This document shows, piece after piece, positions 33,844 to 42,055 of a stretch of DNA of 47,682 nt (the stretch's first letter is position 1; each line of letters begins with the position of its first letter). A model generated the notes under the pieces. The model searched no databases. It saw only the letters and a list, made by a program, of their open reading frames with translations, and was not told where the DNA came from. Source of the stretch: Prolixibacteraceae bacterium (lineage in GTDB: Bacteria; Bacteroidota; Bacteroidia; Bacteroidales; Prolixibacteraceae); NCBI GenBank assembly GCA_018648265.1, contig JABGRN010000037.1, forward strand, positions 1-47,682, written 5' to 3'. Made by a program: the position numbers and the translations under genes.

Positions 33844-34542
33844 ATGAAGTCAGGAGAAGAAACAAATTCATGTCTTTTTTGTACAAATAAGTCGTCGTGC
33901 TTTAAACAGCTCGACAAACGAGAATTGGAACTAAGCGATAAACACCGCGTTCAGCTGAATTTCAAACAGGGCGAAACTATTTTTAAACAGGGCTCGTTTG
34001 CGAACCATGTTCATTTTGTAAAAAAGGGATTGGTTAAACTTTACATGGAAATCCCAAACTCCGAAAAAAATTTGGTTATCAATATTTTACCATCTGGAAA
34101 TTTAATGGGATTGCCATCGATTTATGGAAATAAAGTTTATACTTACACAGCCACTGCAATTGAAAACACTACCATTTGTATAATCGAAAACAGTGTTATA
34201 AAAGATTTGATTGAAAACAACGGGAAGTTTGCAGCCGAACTTATCAAAACCATGAACTATTGTTCGAATTCAACTTTTGCCCGTTTTATTAGCCTCACTC
34301 ACAAACAGTTGAATGGAAGACTTGCCGATTCATTGATTTATTTATCGGAAGAAATTTACAAAAGCACCACCTTTAAACTTTCGCTTTCACGCGCCGATTT
34401 GGGTGAACTAACCGGGATGTCAACCATGAGTGTAGTAAAAGTTATAAAAGATTTTAAGGATAATAATATTATTAAGAACGAGGATGGAACTATTGAAATT
34501 ATCAATATGAAATTGCTCAAACGAATTAGCGAGATTGGTTAA
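33844..34542 (+). CDS. FNR-type Crp/Fnr regulator with four [4Fe-4S] ligand cysteines
   Basis: The protein has a cyclic-nucleotide-like beta-roll, a dimer helix and a C-terminal winged HTH. From the ATG at 33844 its cysteines C10, C13, C19 and C112 are spaced CX2CX5C-X92-C, exactly as C20, C23, C29 and C122 of E. coli FNR, and C112 sits in a similar context (ENTTICIIENSVIKDL). This predicts an oxygen-labile [4Fe-4S] cluster. The recognition helix (GMSTMSVVKVI) lacks the FNR Glu, Ser and Arg contacts, so its site differs. An ATG at 33763 is rejected because a -7 box (TATATTTG, 33774-33781) lies after it. It is divergent from the MBS-like operon. Confidence 0.9.
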   Translation: MKSGEETNSCLFCTNKSSCFKQLDKRELELSDKHRVQLNFKQGETIFKQGSFANHVHFVKKGLVKLYMEIPNSEKNLVINILPSGNLMGLPSIYGNKVYTYTATAIENTTICIIENSVIKDLIENNGKFAAELIKTMNYCSNSTFARFISLTHKQLNGRLADSLIYLSEEIYKSTTFKLSLSRADLGELTGMSTMSVVKVIKDFKDNNIIKNEDGTIEIINMKLLKRISEIG

Positions 34543-34550
34543 TGTTTTAT

Positions 34551-35285
34551 TTAACTTAGATTTACTTGTTTCAATATTCGTTTTTTACAGGTTTCAAAAT
34601 CATCAAATATGTTTGTTAACCGTTTCATTTCTTCATCGAAAATTGTTCTTTTTTCTTCTAGTTTTTCGGCGAATTCATCACGATTAAATATCAGCTTATA
34701 AGTTTGTAATTTTTTGTTAACCAATTCAAAATCAACTTCTACTTCGTTTAATAATAATTCGTTTAAGTCGTAAACATCGCGAGCTTTGTACCGCGTTAAA
34801 ATTGCCCTTATTTTTTCTGCAAGTATTTCCTCTTTGTCGAGCGCTAAAAGAAAATAGTTCGGCAAATCGTGGTAAATTGGTCTGATTACATTTTTTAAGG
34901 GTTTGTTATAAATATCCCTGTCCCTAAAATCGAACGACATTTTACATTTCGACAGGTTTGTGCCATTGAAAAGAATACCCTCGAAACGAATGCTAAAACT
35001 TACCCCAAATTTAGTTTCGTAATAATTATTGATTTTAGCATCGAAAATACTTTCAATAAATCCGATGATTTCATTCATTTCTATATCAATATAGTTAAAG
35101 TCCAAATCTTCAGAAAATCTCTTAATCCCATAACATTTCTGCAAGCAGGTTCCACCTTTAAAATATATCGTATTATATTTTTCAAATATTTTGGAAAGAA
35201 TTAAATGCTGATAATAATCTAATTCTAATTGCCCCAGGTTATAGTTCAATTTCGACTTGTAAACGCTTAACTCATTTTTTTCCAT
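34551..35285 (-). CDS. AbiEii/AbiGii-family nucleotidyltransferase toxin
   Basis: The 244-aa protein has the AbiEii nucleotidyltransferase motif IYFKGGTCLQKCYGIKRFSEDLDF, with the GG and D-X-D metal ligands intact, followed by KEEILAEKIRAILTRYKARDVYDL, a conserved second block of the family. AbiEii proteins are toxins of AbiE systems that can abort phage infection or stabilise DNA. The gene lies 2 nt downstream of its HTH partner, the standard AbiE order. It sits between two blocks of redox genes and looks like an insertion there. Confidence 0.9.
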   Translation of the reverse strand: MEKNELSVYKSKLNYNLGQLELDYYQHLILSKIFEKYNTIYFKGGTCLQKCYGIKRFSEDLDFNYIDIEMNEIIGFIESIFDAKINNYYETKFGVSFSIRFEGILFNGTNLSKCKMSFDFRDRDIYNKPLKNVIRPIYHDLPNYFLLALDKEEILAEKIRAILTRYKARDVYDLNELLLNEVEVDFELVNKKLQTYKLIFNRDEFAEKLEEKRTIFDEEMKRLTNIFDDFETCKKRILKQVNLS

Positions 35286-35287
35286 TC

Positions 35288-35998
35288 CTAAAATTCTTCA
35301 TTAATAATTAATTTCCACTTTAAATTTTTTGTCCCATTTTTACTTAGGTTTTTATTGAACCTTTCGTATTTGTTGTTTATTTTCAATCCTTTTAATTTGA
35401 TATTGTTCATTTCTAAAAGATATCCGACCCTTTTATTTAATGTTGAAGAATCAATTTTTTTAAGATATGTGAGAATTATATCCACGTTTATCGTTTGTTT
35501 GTTTACCTTAATCAGCTCATGGATTTCGGTTAGGTAAACTTTGGAAGAAAAATATGTACAATCGATAATTGTCTTTTCAATGTTTGAAATAAAAACCTCT
35601 GTATTTTTTATCCGGATTTTTTTAAAGCCAATAAATAATTCCTTTTTTACTTTATGAAAGTTAATATCAATATTTTCTACATTTTGATTTTTTAGTGTCT
35701 TTTTTGTTATGAGATCTAAATTGTTGAACCGCTGTGTAGTGGTTTCGTAAAATTCAAGAGCTGAGTGCAAACCGATGTACGTATCGACGTATAATTTTTG
35801 TAATTGAAATTTATTCTCTATTTTCTTCAGCGAGTAATAATTTGCTTTTAAACGAAATATTTTTTCTTGTTTTACCAACCTTGTAAGTGTGCTTTTTACC
35901 ACATCTTTCTTTTGACCTGTTATTTTAACAATATCGTTGAGTGTAAATATTTCGAGGCCAAACTCATCCAAGCTCCTTTGTAGTGTAAAATAATCCAT
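35288..35998 (-). CDS. AbiEi-like antitoxin/transcriptional regulator
   Basis: The 236-aa protein has an N-terminal winged HTH (FTLNDIVKITGQKKDVVKSTLTRLVKQEKIFRLKANYYSL) and a C-terminal domain with TEVFISNIEKTIIDCTYF, the pattern of AbiEi antitoxins. These proteins neutralise AbiEii and repress their own promoter through inverted repeats. A perfect 12-bp inverted repeat lies 43-74 nt upstream of the start and is a likely operator. The protein is very rich in Lys and Asn, even for this AT-rich genome. Confidence 0.85.
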   Translation of the reverse strand: MDYFTLQRSLDEFGLEIFTLNDIVKITGQKKDVVKSTLTRLVKQEKIFRLKANYYSLKKIENKFQLQKLYVDTYIGLHSALEFYETTTQRFNNLDLITKKTLKNQNVENIDINFHKVKKELFIGFKKIRIKNTEVFISNIEKTIIDCTYFSSKVYLTEIHELIKVNKQTINVDIILTYLKKIDSSTLNKRVGYLLEMNNIKLKGLKINNKYERFNKNLSKNGTKNLKWKLIINEEF

Positions 35999-36040
35999 TG
36001 CTATTTGCTTAATTCATGTAAATGTACAAAACTTTTACAC

Positions 36041-36072
36041 ATTATAAGTAAACATTTTTATTTACTTATAAT
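36041..36072. promoter_or_regulatory. Inverted-repeat operator candidate of the AbiE pair
   Basis: ATTATAAGTAAA (36041-36052) and TTTACTTATAAT (36061-36072) are perfect 12-bp inverted repeats around 8 nt. The site lies directly upstream of a near-consensus -7 box (AAGTTTTG on the minus strand), overlapping the expected -33 region, which suits autorepression by the AbiEi-like protein. Confidence 0.6.
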
Positions 36073-36087
36073 TAATGAAAGTTTTTA

Positions 36088-36172
36088 AGTCACGGTGTGA
36101 ATGCACTTTAGAAAAGTGGATTGTTAATTAAGTTCATACGAATTAATTTTAAACTCACGCCGTGACTTTTTT
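36088..36172 (+). ncRNA. Possible small structured RNA or branched terminator
   Basis: AGTCACGGTGTGA (36088-36100) pairs with TCACGCCGTGACT (36155-36167), a 13-bp stem with one G-U if read on the plus strand. It encloses a hairpin CACTTT/AAAGTG and a weaker AATTAA/TTAATT stem, so a three-way junction is possible. Six Ts end the structure on the plus strand. No open reading frame is present. It could equally be the remnant of a palindromic element. Confidence 0.3.
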
Positions 36173-36177
36173 CAAAC

Positions 36178-36213
36178 AAAACGCCCGGTAAAAATAAATT
36201 TACCGGGCGTTTT
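36178..36213. terminator. Strong bidirectional terminator after the rhodanese gene
   Basis: AAAACGCCCGGTAAA-N6-TTTACCGGGCGTTTT gives a 15-bp stem (36178-36192 with 36199-36213). A-tracts on one arm and T-tracts on the other allow it to work on both strands. It lies 36 nt past the rhodanese stop and marks the end of the sulfur gene group. Confidence 0.85.
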
Positions 36214-36248
36214 GCATGCTGGGAAATTGATGTCAGCATTAAAATATT

Positions 36249-36869
36249 TTAACAACCTCCTACTACCCTTTTTTTCTTTTTACGTTTAGTAATGGGCGGT
36301 TTGGAGCTTTTTGCCATTGTTGAGGGTTGTGTGTTTACAGCAGCTCCACCCAAAGCCATTCCAGCACCTTTCCGTAAATTATATTTTAAAATCTCCTCGT
36401 TCGAACTGGTCGATTTTGGAGCCTCCGGATTCATAATTGTTTCAACCCAGTAATTTAAACCACCTTCTAAAACGTAATTGTTTTCATATCCCAATTGCCT
36501 GGTAATCATCCATGCTTCATTCGCATCGTTTGTTCCATTCGAATAAAAAACGTTAAATTTTACATCCTGATCGATATAATCTTCCCATTCGGGATTTAAA
36601 ATATCTACCAAAGGAATATTAATTGCGTTGGGCAAACTAAACTTTTCAAATTCATCTGCATTTCTTACATCAACAATTTGTAATGTAGGATCCTTTGTAA
36701 TAACCATTTCTGCTACCTGATCAGGATAAATAAATTGTGTCCCGCTTTTTACTTCTTCCAACAATTCGTTAGCAGTTAATTTAAATGGTTTTGTTGTATT
36801 TTCCGGAACAGCGGCAATTATTAATCCCATAGGAATTATAATACTTGCTAATGCTAATCTTGCTTTCAT
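36249..36869 (-). CDS. Exported rhodanese-fold protein with Ser at the active site and a C-terminal Cys
   Basis: After a hydrophobic signal segment (ARLALASIIIPMGLIIAAV) the 206-aa protein has a rhodanese fold: IVDVRNADEFEKFSLPNAINIPL and LGYENNYVLEGGLNYW. The catalytic loop reads FYSNGTND, so the persulfide-forming Cys is Ser110. The only cysteine in the whole protein is the last residue, C206, after a basic tail ITKRKKKKRVVGGC. A tethered C-terminal Cys could carry sulfur like the arm of DsrC; this is inference. It closes the run with two YeeE/YedE genes, the gene just upstream ending 40 nt before it. Confidence 0.85.
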   Translation of the reverse strand: MKARLALASIIIPMGLIIAAVPENTTKPFKLTANELLEEVKSGTQFIYPDQVAEMVITKDPTLQIVDVRNADEFEKFSLPNAINIPLVDILNPEWEDYIDQDVKFNVFYSNGTNDANEAWMITRQLGYENNYVLEGGLNYWVETIMNPEAPKSTSSNEEILKYNLRKGAGMALGGAAVNTQPSTMAKSSKPPITKRKKKKRVVGGC

Positions 36870-36908
36870 TTTTTTAACTTTTAGATTTATTGATAAAAGT
36901 ATAAAACT

Positions 36909-37514
36909 TTATTTCTGATTTAATTTATAATCGTCGCGGGCAAAACGTTTTTCAGCCCACTCGCCAATCCAAAACATTCCCAATGCTACCAAAATCATTA
37001 ACAAGGTTAACACTCCACGCGAACTTCCGAGGAATTCGCTTAAAACTGGCGAACCAATATATTTGGCATTGTAAAATTCTTCCCAAAGTGGAAATCCTTC
37101 AGTAAAAATAAAAATACCAATAAATATTCCTCCAACAAAAGCGAGTGCATCTAATTTTCCAATTGAAGCGGCGCAAACTGAAGTTCCAGGGCAGTAACCA
37201 CCAAGAATAAAACCGGCTCCCATAATTGCTCCACCACCAAGAGTTGACCAAAGGAATGTTGGATTTATGTAAATGCTGCTCAAGTCAATCCAGTTAAAAA
37301 GGCTCATGAATAATAAACCAACTGCTCCAACAATCGCAGCCGTAAAAAACACTTTTAAAACAGTTGTGTCGTATCCGTAAAACATGCCAGCCAAACGTCG
37401 GCTCGAAGAAAATCCATTGATTTCAAGAACAAAGCCAAAACCAATTCCGATGAGAAACGCAAAAAATAAATTGGCGTTATCTGAAATTATATCGTAAACA
37501 ATTAATGGTCCCAT
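36909..37514 (-). CDS. YeeE/YedE-family transporter, second half-length protein
   Basis: The 201-aa membrane protein matches one half of a YeeE/YedE (DUF395) transporter. The signature is GGYCPGTSVCAASIGKLDALAFVGGIFIG, with Cys residues of the kind that relay thiosulfate through the YeeE/TsuA pore. Together with the next half-length protein upstream it probably forms one two-part transporter for thiosulfate or another sulfur compound. The 40-nt gap to the upstream gene and the downstream rhodanese support one functional unit. Confidence 0.88.
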   Translation of the reverse strand: MGPLIVYDIISDNANLFFAFLIGIGFGFVLEINGFSSSRRLAGMFYGYDTTVLKVFFTAAIVGAVGLLFMSLFNWIDLSSIYINPTFLWSTLGGGAIMGAGFILGGYCPGTSVCAASIGKLDALAFVGGIFIGIFIFTEGFPLWEEFYNAKYIGSPVLSEFLGSSRGVLTLLMILVALGMFWIGEWAEKRFARDDYKLNQK

Positions 37515-37554
37515 TATATTAATTTTTGAATGCGTGAATGATTGAATGTGTGAA

Positions 37555-38067
37555 TTAAATCCATAATTTTCTTACAAAATAAGCCAGTGCGAACGCTGTT
37601 CCAAAGATTGTTGCCATCGATAAAAATCCACTTAACGAAAGCACCGCCATTCCTGTAAGAGCCGAGCCACTTGTACAACCTCGTCCCAATTGAGAACCGA
37701 GCCCAAAAAGAATACCACCAAGAACCGCAAAAATAATTCGTGTACGATTGGTGATTTTTGGTGATTTTTCAACCTGAAATTTCAATCTGCCAGAAATGGC
37801 GCCTGAAACAAATCCTCCAACTAATACTCCTAACATTTGAAATACCAACCACGATTTCATCGGATTTGGATGTGTCTCCAGATAGTCTTTATAAAATGCA
37901 GTGTTTTCAACATGTTTTGGAGCAACTGTTTTTACTGCTGTAACCACAACACTTTTTGAAGCTCCACTAGCCCCAAGTCCCCTTCCGGAAATCCAGAATG
38001 CCATAATTAGAACTAATCCTAACAATACTCCGCCAATGTACGGATTCATGTATTTTTTTTGTTTCAT
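37555..38067 (-). CDS. YeeE/YedE-family transporter, first half-length protein
   Basis: The 170-aa membrane protein matches the other half of a YeeE/YedE transporter, with the signature GSQLGRGCTSGSALTGMAVLSLSGFLSMATIF and its conserved Cys. A periplasmic-looking stretch (VAPKHVENTAFYKDYLETHP) separates its first two helices. The start is taken as the ATG at 38067; a GTG at 38070 directly precedes it. The upstream 200 bp carry a repeat also found before the nuoB-like gene. Confidence 0.87.
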   Translation of the reverse strand: MKQKKYMNPYIGGVLLGLVLIMAFWISGRGLGASGASKSVVVTAVKTVAPKHVENTAFYKDYLETHPNPMKSWLVFQMLGVLVGGFVSGAISGRLKFQVEKSPKITNRTRIIFAVLGGILFGLGSQLGRGCTSGSALTGMAVLSLSGFLSMATIFGTAFALAYFVRKLWI

Positions 38068-38080
38068 CACTTAAAAATTA

Positions 38081-38160
38081 GTTGGAAGTTAGAAGACCGA
38101 AGTCAGAAGCTAAAAAGCTCCAACAAAATGTCTAAAAATCCTCCTTTATTATTATTTCAT
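38081..38160. repeat. Dispersed repeat in front of the YeeE pair
   Basis: The stretch reads AAAAATTAGTTGGAAG, then GAAGACCGAAGTCAGAAG and, at the far end, GTCTAAAAATCCTCCTTTAT. The same elements in the same order are found at 27059-27141. The rest of the gap to 38279 is A+T-rich with text-like repeats (CTCTGAACTTTAAACTTTAAACTT) and shows no gene. Confidence 0.5.
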
Positions 38161-38279
38161 CTTTAACACATTTGTTATAACGTCATGCTGAATTTATTTC
38201 AGTATCTCTTTTTAAATTCCGAATCACGTTCCAAATATTTTTTTCCTTTAAACTCTGAACTTTAAACTTTAAACTTCCA

Positions 38280-39221
38280 CTAATACAACCAACGACTGGC
38301 TTGCCCTGCATACGAAATAATAAACCGTAGCATTAAACTTCCAAAAAGTACAAGTACCACCGGAATTATTGCCGGAATATGAAATTTCCGTAACTCAAGA
38401 AATTCAAGAATTGCAGGAAGAATCATTCCAATTATCACCACAAAAATCCAGAAAGGAGCTGTGTATGGTCCGCCTAAGAACATATTTGCTGCGTCGATTT
38501 GAACTTGCGAACTTGCCAGAAATCCCATAAACATGTGTACGATTAAAAACAGTTCGATGCCAATTAACATGATATCTATTTTCGCGAAATTTATTCGCTC
38601 TTTTGGTCTTCTTGAAAACATTATAATAACTGCTGCCCCCGCCGAAAGCCCGGATGTTAAAAACAATGGTCCTAATATCGACGTATTCCATAGTGGGCGG
38701 GCATTAAACGCCGAAAACAAGATTCCTGTGTAAATTCCTAATATCACCGAAAAGTAGAGAATAGCCCAGGCCAGATAAATTTTATTTCTTTTGAAAAACA
38801 TGTCAATTTCTTTTACGATGGCAAATTTCCAATCCCATTTGGGAAAAAATTCTTTAATGTGAATTGCCACCCAAACCATTGAAAGTGGTGTAATTGCCAT
38901 TAAAGTCCAGGCTCCCCACGACATGGGCGATTCAATCCTAATGGTTGTATATAACTGCCAGAAATACAATTTGTGTTTCAGATCGAAAAATAAAGCTGTT
39001 AAACCAATTATAAGTAAAAATGGCACTACAACCGGAGCTCTTCGAACGGCACCGCTGTACTTATTTTCTTTTCCCAAAATAGTATATAAGCTGGCAAAAA
39101 ACAGGATTCCTGCTGCCAATCCCCCCAAAAAAAGGTACAAAGGAATGTGCCAGTGCCAGATATCTAAATGTGGATCGATGTATGGATTTAACCTTCCTGA
39201 TGTTATTATTTCTTCTCTCAT
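38280..39221 (-). CDS. psrC: NrfD/PsrC-type membrane anchor
   Basis: The 313-aa protein has about eight hydrophobic helices, with the NrfD/PsrC pattern: WHWHIPLYLFLGGLAAGILFFASLYTIL near the N-terminus, MSWGAWTLMAITPLSMVWVAIHI, and PLFLTSGLSAGAAVIIMFSRRPKERI. It is the quinone-interacting anchor of polysulfide/thiosulfate-reductase-type molybdoenzymes. It follows the FeS subunit by 40 nt. The direction of quinone chemistry, reduction or oxidation, cannot be read from the sequence. Confidence 0.9.
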   Translation of the reverse strand: MREEIITSGRLNPYIDPHLDIWHWHIPLYLFLGGLAAGILFFASLYTILGKENKYSGAVRRAPVVVPFLLIIGLTALFFDLKHKLYFWQLYTTIRIESPMSWGAWTLMAITPLSMVWVAIHIKEFFPKWDWKFAIVKEIDMFFKRNKIYLAWAILYFSVILGIYTGILFSAFNARPLWNTSILGPLFLTSGLSAGAAVIIMFSRRPKERINFAKIDIMLIGIELFLIVHMFMGFLASSQVQIDAANMFLGGPYTAPFWIFVVIIGMILPAILEFLELRKFHIPAIIPVVLVLFGSLMLRFIISYAGQASRWLY

Positions 39222-39261
39222 ATTCTAATAGTTCCGAGTTTAAAGTTGAATGTTCAAAGTA

Positions 39262-39795
39262 TTATATCAGGTAATATACGTGAGGTTTTGTTCCTGCTTC
39301 AGGAATTAATGTTTTTGTTTTTCTCTTTTTCAGCACTAAAGAAACTTCACTGTTCGGATCGTCCAAATCGCCAAAATACATACATTTTGTTGGGCAAACT
39401 GCCACACATGCCGGTTGCTGACCTTTTTTTACACGGTGTAAACAAAACGTACATTTATCGACATATCCATCGGGATGCGGATATCTTGCATCGTATGGGC
39501 AACTTGTAATACATGCACCACAACCAATGCATTCATTGGGTGTAACGGTTACAATTCCACCATCTTCGTAATGACTTGCTCCGGTTGGGCAACATCTCAC
39601 GCATGGTGAATTTTCGCAGTGATTACATCTTTCTGAACGGATTTCAATTTCCAATTGAGGATAGGTTCCGTCGGTAACTTCCACAATCCAATCACGACAG
39701 TAACCAATTGGCACATTATTTTCGGTTTGGCAGGCTACCACACAATCTGAACATCCTACACACTTTTTTGTATCAATCGCCATTGCATATCTCAT
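39262..39795 (-). CDS. psrB: PsrB-type 4[4Fe-4S] electron-transfer subunit
   Basis: The 177-aa protein has the four cysteine groups of the DmsB/PsrB family: CVGCSDCVVACQ, CNHCENSPCVRCCP, CIGCGACITSCP and CTFCLHRVKKGQQPACVAVCP. It wires the molybdenum subunit to the membrane anchor. No signal peptide is present, so it would be carried across by the Tat-exported partner. Its start overlaps the catalytic-subunit gene by 4 nt (ATGA). Confidence 0.95.
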   Translation of the reverse strand: MRYAMAIDTKKCVGCSDCVVACQTENNVPIGYCRDWIVEVTDGTYPQLEIEIRSERCNHCENSPCVRCCPTGASHYEDGGIVTVTPNECIGCGACITSCPYDARYPHPDGYVDKCTFCLHRVKKGQQPACVAVCPTKCMYFGDLDDPNSEVSLVLKKRKTKTLIPEAGTKPHVYYLI

Positions 39796-42035
39796 GACTG
39801 AACCTCCTCTTCTTTTTCAAAACGAAATGTTACAAAATTCCCTCTCATTCCTGTTCCACCCATAACAGGGTCGGTTAAAACTCGTGTTATTAATTGCGAA
39901 TCGCTGGCACCTCTTCCGTGTGCCCGTGTCAGTTTTTTGTTGTTATGACCAAAGCCATGAACCATATAAACCGAATCGAAACGAACACGCTCTGTTACTC
40001 TTACTTTTATTGAAAAATCTGAAACAACACCGTCTTGATTTTCCAAATAAACTTCCTGCCCATTTTTCAAATCCCACTCTTTTGCCACTTTCGGATTTAC
40101 CCAAACCTTATTTTGATCCATCAAGTCGGTTAAGTTCGGATTGTTTGCAGTCCGACTAAATGTGTGCATTGGTGCCCTGCCATAATTAAGGTGATAATAT
40201 CCTGCAGGCGGCTCCTCGTGCGGAGTGTATCTCGGCATTGGGTCGAAACCTTCTTCTTCCAATGCTGTTGAATACAACTCTATTTTACCCGTATTTGTAT
40301 TAAATTCAAGCTCTTCTCCATCTTGAAAATAGATATCATCGTATTCGCGAGGTAAGTTTTTTACCCCTATTCTTTTCATTTCTTCTAACGAAGAATCAAC
40401 TTGTTTTAATTGCCAATCCAACATTTCTTCAATCGAATTCCATGCAAAATATTCTTCCATACCTAATTTTTTCGAAAGCTCTTTTGCCATCCAATAAGCA
40501 GGTTTGGTATTGTATTTTGGTTCGGCTGCCGGTGCACGCAAAGCTACGCTTGGCATCCTTCCCTGAGCAAGACGCAAATTGTCGTACCGTTCGAGGTAAG
40601 TACATTCTGGTAAAACAATATCTGCATAACCGGTAATTTCCATCGGCATCGTATCAACCACAACCAAAAGGTCGAGGTTGTTCATCGCTTCAATGGTTTT
40701 TTTCTGGTCTGGCAAAGTCATTATCAGGTTAGTTCCATTTACAATCCAACCTTTTATGTTACAGTCTAAATCTGGAGTTGGAATTGTTGCATCGCAAACA
40801 CCTGAAGCCAAAGCCAAATCTGCCAATTTATATTTTCCATCCATGGCATCACGCCAATCGCGGGTTGCTTTTGGAAATGGTGGATGTGGATAATCCGGCA
40901 CACTCATCTTTTCCGGCACATAAAAACCACCTCGCCGACCCCACGAACCTAAAAGTGCATTTAATATTGCCACGGCACGTAAACGCTGTGTATCATCGCC
41001 ATACCAGGTAACGTGCCTTCCCGGATGAATAATTACCGAAGGAGCAGCATTTGCCATTTCGCGAGCCGTTTCACGAATTTGATCGGGTTTTATTGTGGTA
41101 ACGCCATACGCCCATTCGGGAGTAAAAGACTGAACGTAATTTTTTAGTTCGTCGAAACCATACGCATAATTTTCAATGTATTTTGCGTCGTACCAGTCAT
41201 TATTTATAATTTCACGAATCCACGTTAACAACAAAGCAATATCAGTTGCCGGTTTTATTGGAAGCCAAAATTTAGATTTACTTGCAACCGTTGAAAATCT
41301 TGGGTCAACTGTAATTATTGCTGCTCCTTTATCGATGGCATCCGACATTTCCTGCACTTGCCCGTTGTGCATATTTTCGCCCAAATGCGAACCAATTAAA
41401 ACCAGGCATCGTGTATCCCGAATATCGGTTGGTTCAGGCGAATTTAATCCTTCGCCAAATGTGGCCAAAAATGCAACTTCCCGAGGTCCGCGACATTGTG
41501 CGTATGACGGTGCTGCAATATTTGTAGAACCAAATGCTTTTAACAGGTTTCCAAAATATTTTCCACCTGAACCATGTGTAAACAAAGCTGTGCATTCCGC
41601 ACCATGTTCTTTTTTGATTTGTTGCAATTTTTCAGCAATAAAATCAAATGCTTCGTCCCACGAAACTTCTTTGTAAGTCTGTTTTCCGTCGGCACCAATC
41701 ACTCTTTTTAAAGGTGTTTTTAAACGATCTTCGTCGTAATACATTCCAACACCGCCCGTTCCACGCGGACAAAATCTTCCACTGCAATTAGGATCGTCAT
41801 CGTTCCCAACAATTTTTTTGATTGATCCATCTTCATTTTTATGCACCCAACCAGCACATTGCCAAAAACAAACTTCGCAATATGTTGCAGTCCGTTTTAA
41901 ATCCAGTGTTCCAATTTCTTTAATTTGATTATTAGAATTGCCGGGAATTGCAGAATGTATGTATTTCCCGCCAACTACAATTCCAGCAGCACTTAACGAA
42001 GATATTTTTATAAAATCACGCCTTGAATTCGACAT
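39792..42035 (-). CDS. psrA: PsrA/PhsA-type molybdopterin oxidoreductase
   Basis: The 747-aa protein starts with a Tat signal (SRRDFIKISSLSAAGIVVGG), so it works in the periplasm. It carries a [4Fe-4S] motif C53-X2-C56-X3-C60-X28-C89 and the long bis-molybdopterin fold. C181 (APSYAQCRGPRE) is the likely Mo ligand, as in polysulfide/thiosulfate reductases. The C-terminal cofactor-binding region is normal. The substrate could be polysulfide, thiosulfate or tetrathionate; the surrounding DsrE, TusE, SQR and YeeE genes favour a sulfur compound. mobA near 46.5 kb would complete its cofactor. Confidence 0.88.
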   Translation of the reverse strand: MSNSRRDFIKISSLSAAGIVVGGKYIHSAIPGNSNNQIKEIGTLDLKRTATYCEVCFWQCAGWVHKNEDGSIKKIVGNDDDPNCSGRFCPRGTGGVGMYYDEDRLKTPLKRVIGADGKQTYKEVSWDEAFDFIAEKLQQIKKEHGAECTALFTHGSGGKYFGNLLKAFGSTNIAAPSYAQCRGPREVAFLATFGEGLNSPEPTDIRDTRCLVLIGSHLGENMHNGQVQEMSDAIDKGAAIITVDPRFSTVASKSKFWLPIKPATDIALLLTWIREIINNDWYDAKYIENYAYGFDELKNYVQSFTPEWAYGVTTIKPDQIRETAREMANAAPSVIIHPGRHVTWYGDDTQRLRAVAILNALLGSWGRRGGFYVPEKMSVPDYPHPPFPKATRDWRDAMDGKYKLADLALASGVCDATIPTPDLDCNIKGWIVNGTNLIMTLPDQKKTIEAMNNLDLLVVVDTMPMEITGYADIVLPECTYLERYDNLRLAQGRMPSVALRAPAAEPKYNTKPAYWMAKELSKKLGMEEYFAWNSIEEMLDWQLKQVDSSLEEMKRIGVKNLPREYDDIYFQDGEELEFNTNTGKIELYSTALEEEGFDPMPRYTPHEEPPAGYYHLNYGRAPMHTFSRTANNPNLTDLMDQNKVWVNPKVAKEWDLKNGQEVYLENQDGVVSDFSIKVRVTERVRFDSVYMVHGFGHNNKKLTRAHGRGASDSQLITRVLTDPVMGGTGMRGNFVTFRFEKEEEVQS

Positions 42036-42055
42036 ATTTTTCTCTTTTATTTGTG

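Noticed and set aside
41176-41676. 166-codon open frame antisense to psrA
   Set aside because: Its codons mirror the molybdoenzyme frame; no start context or similarity was seen.
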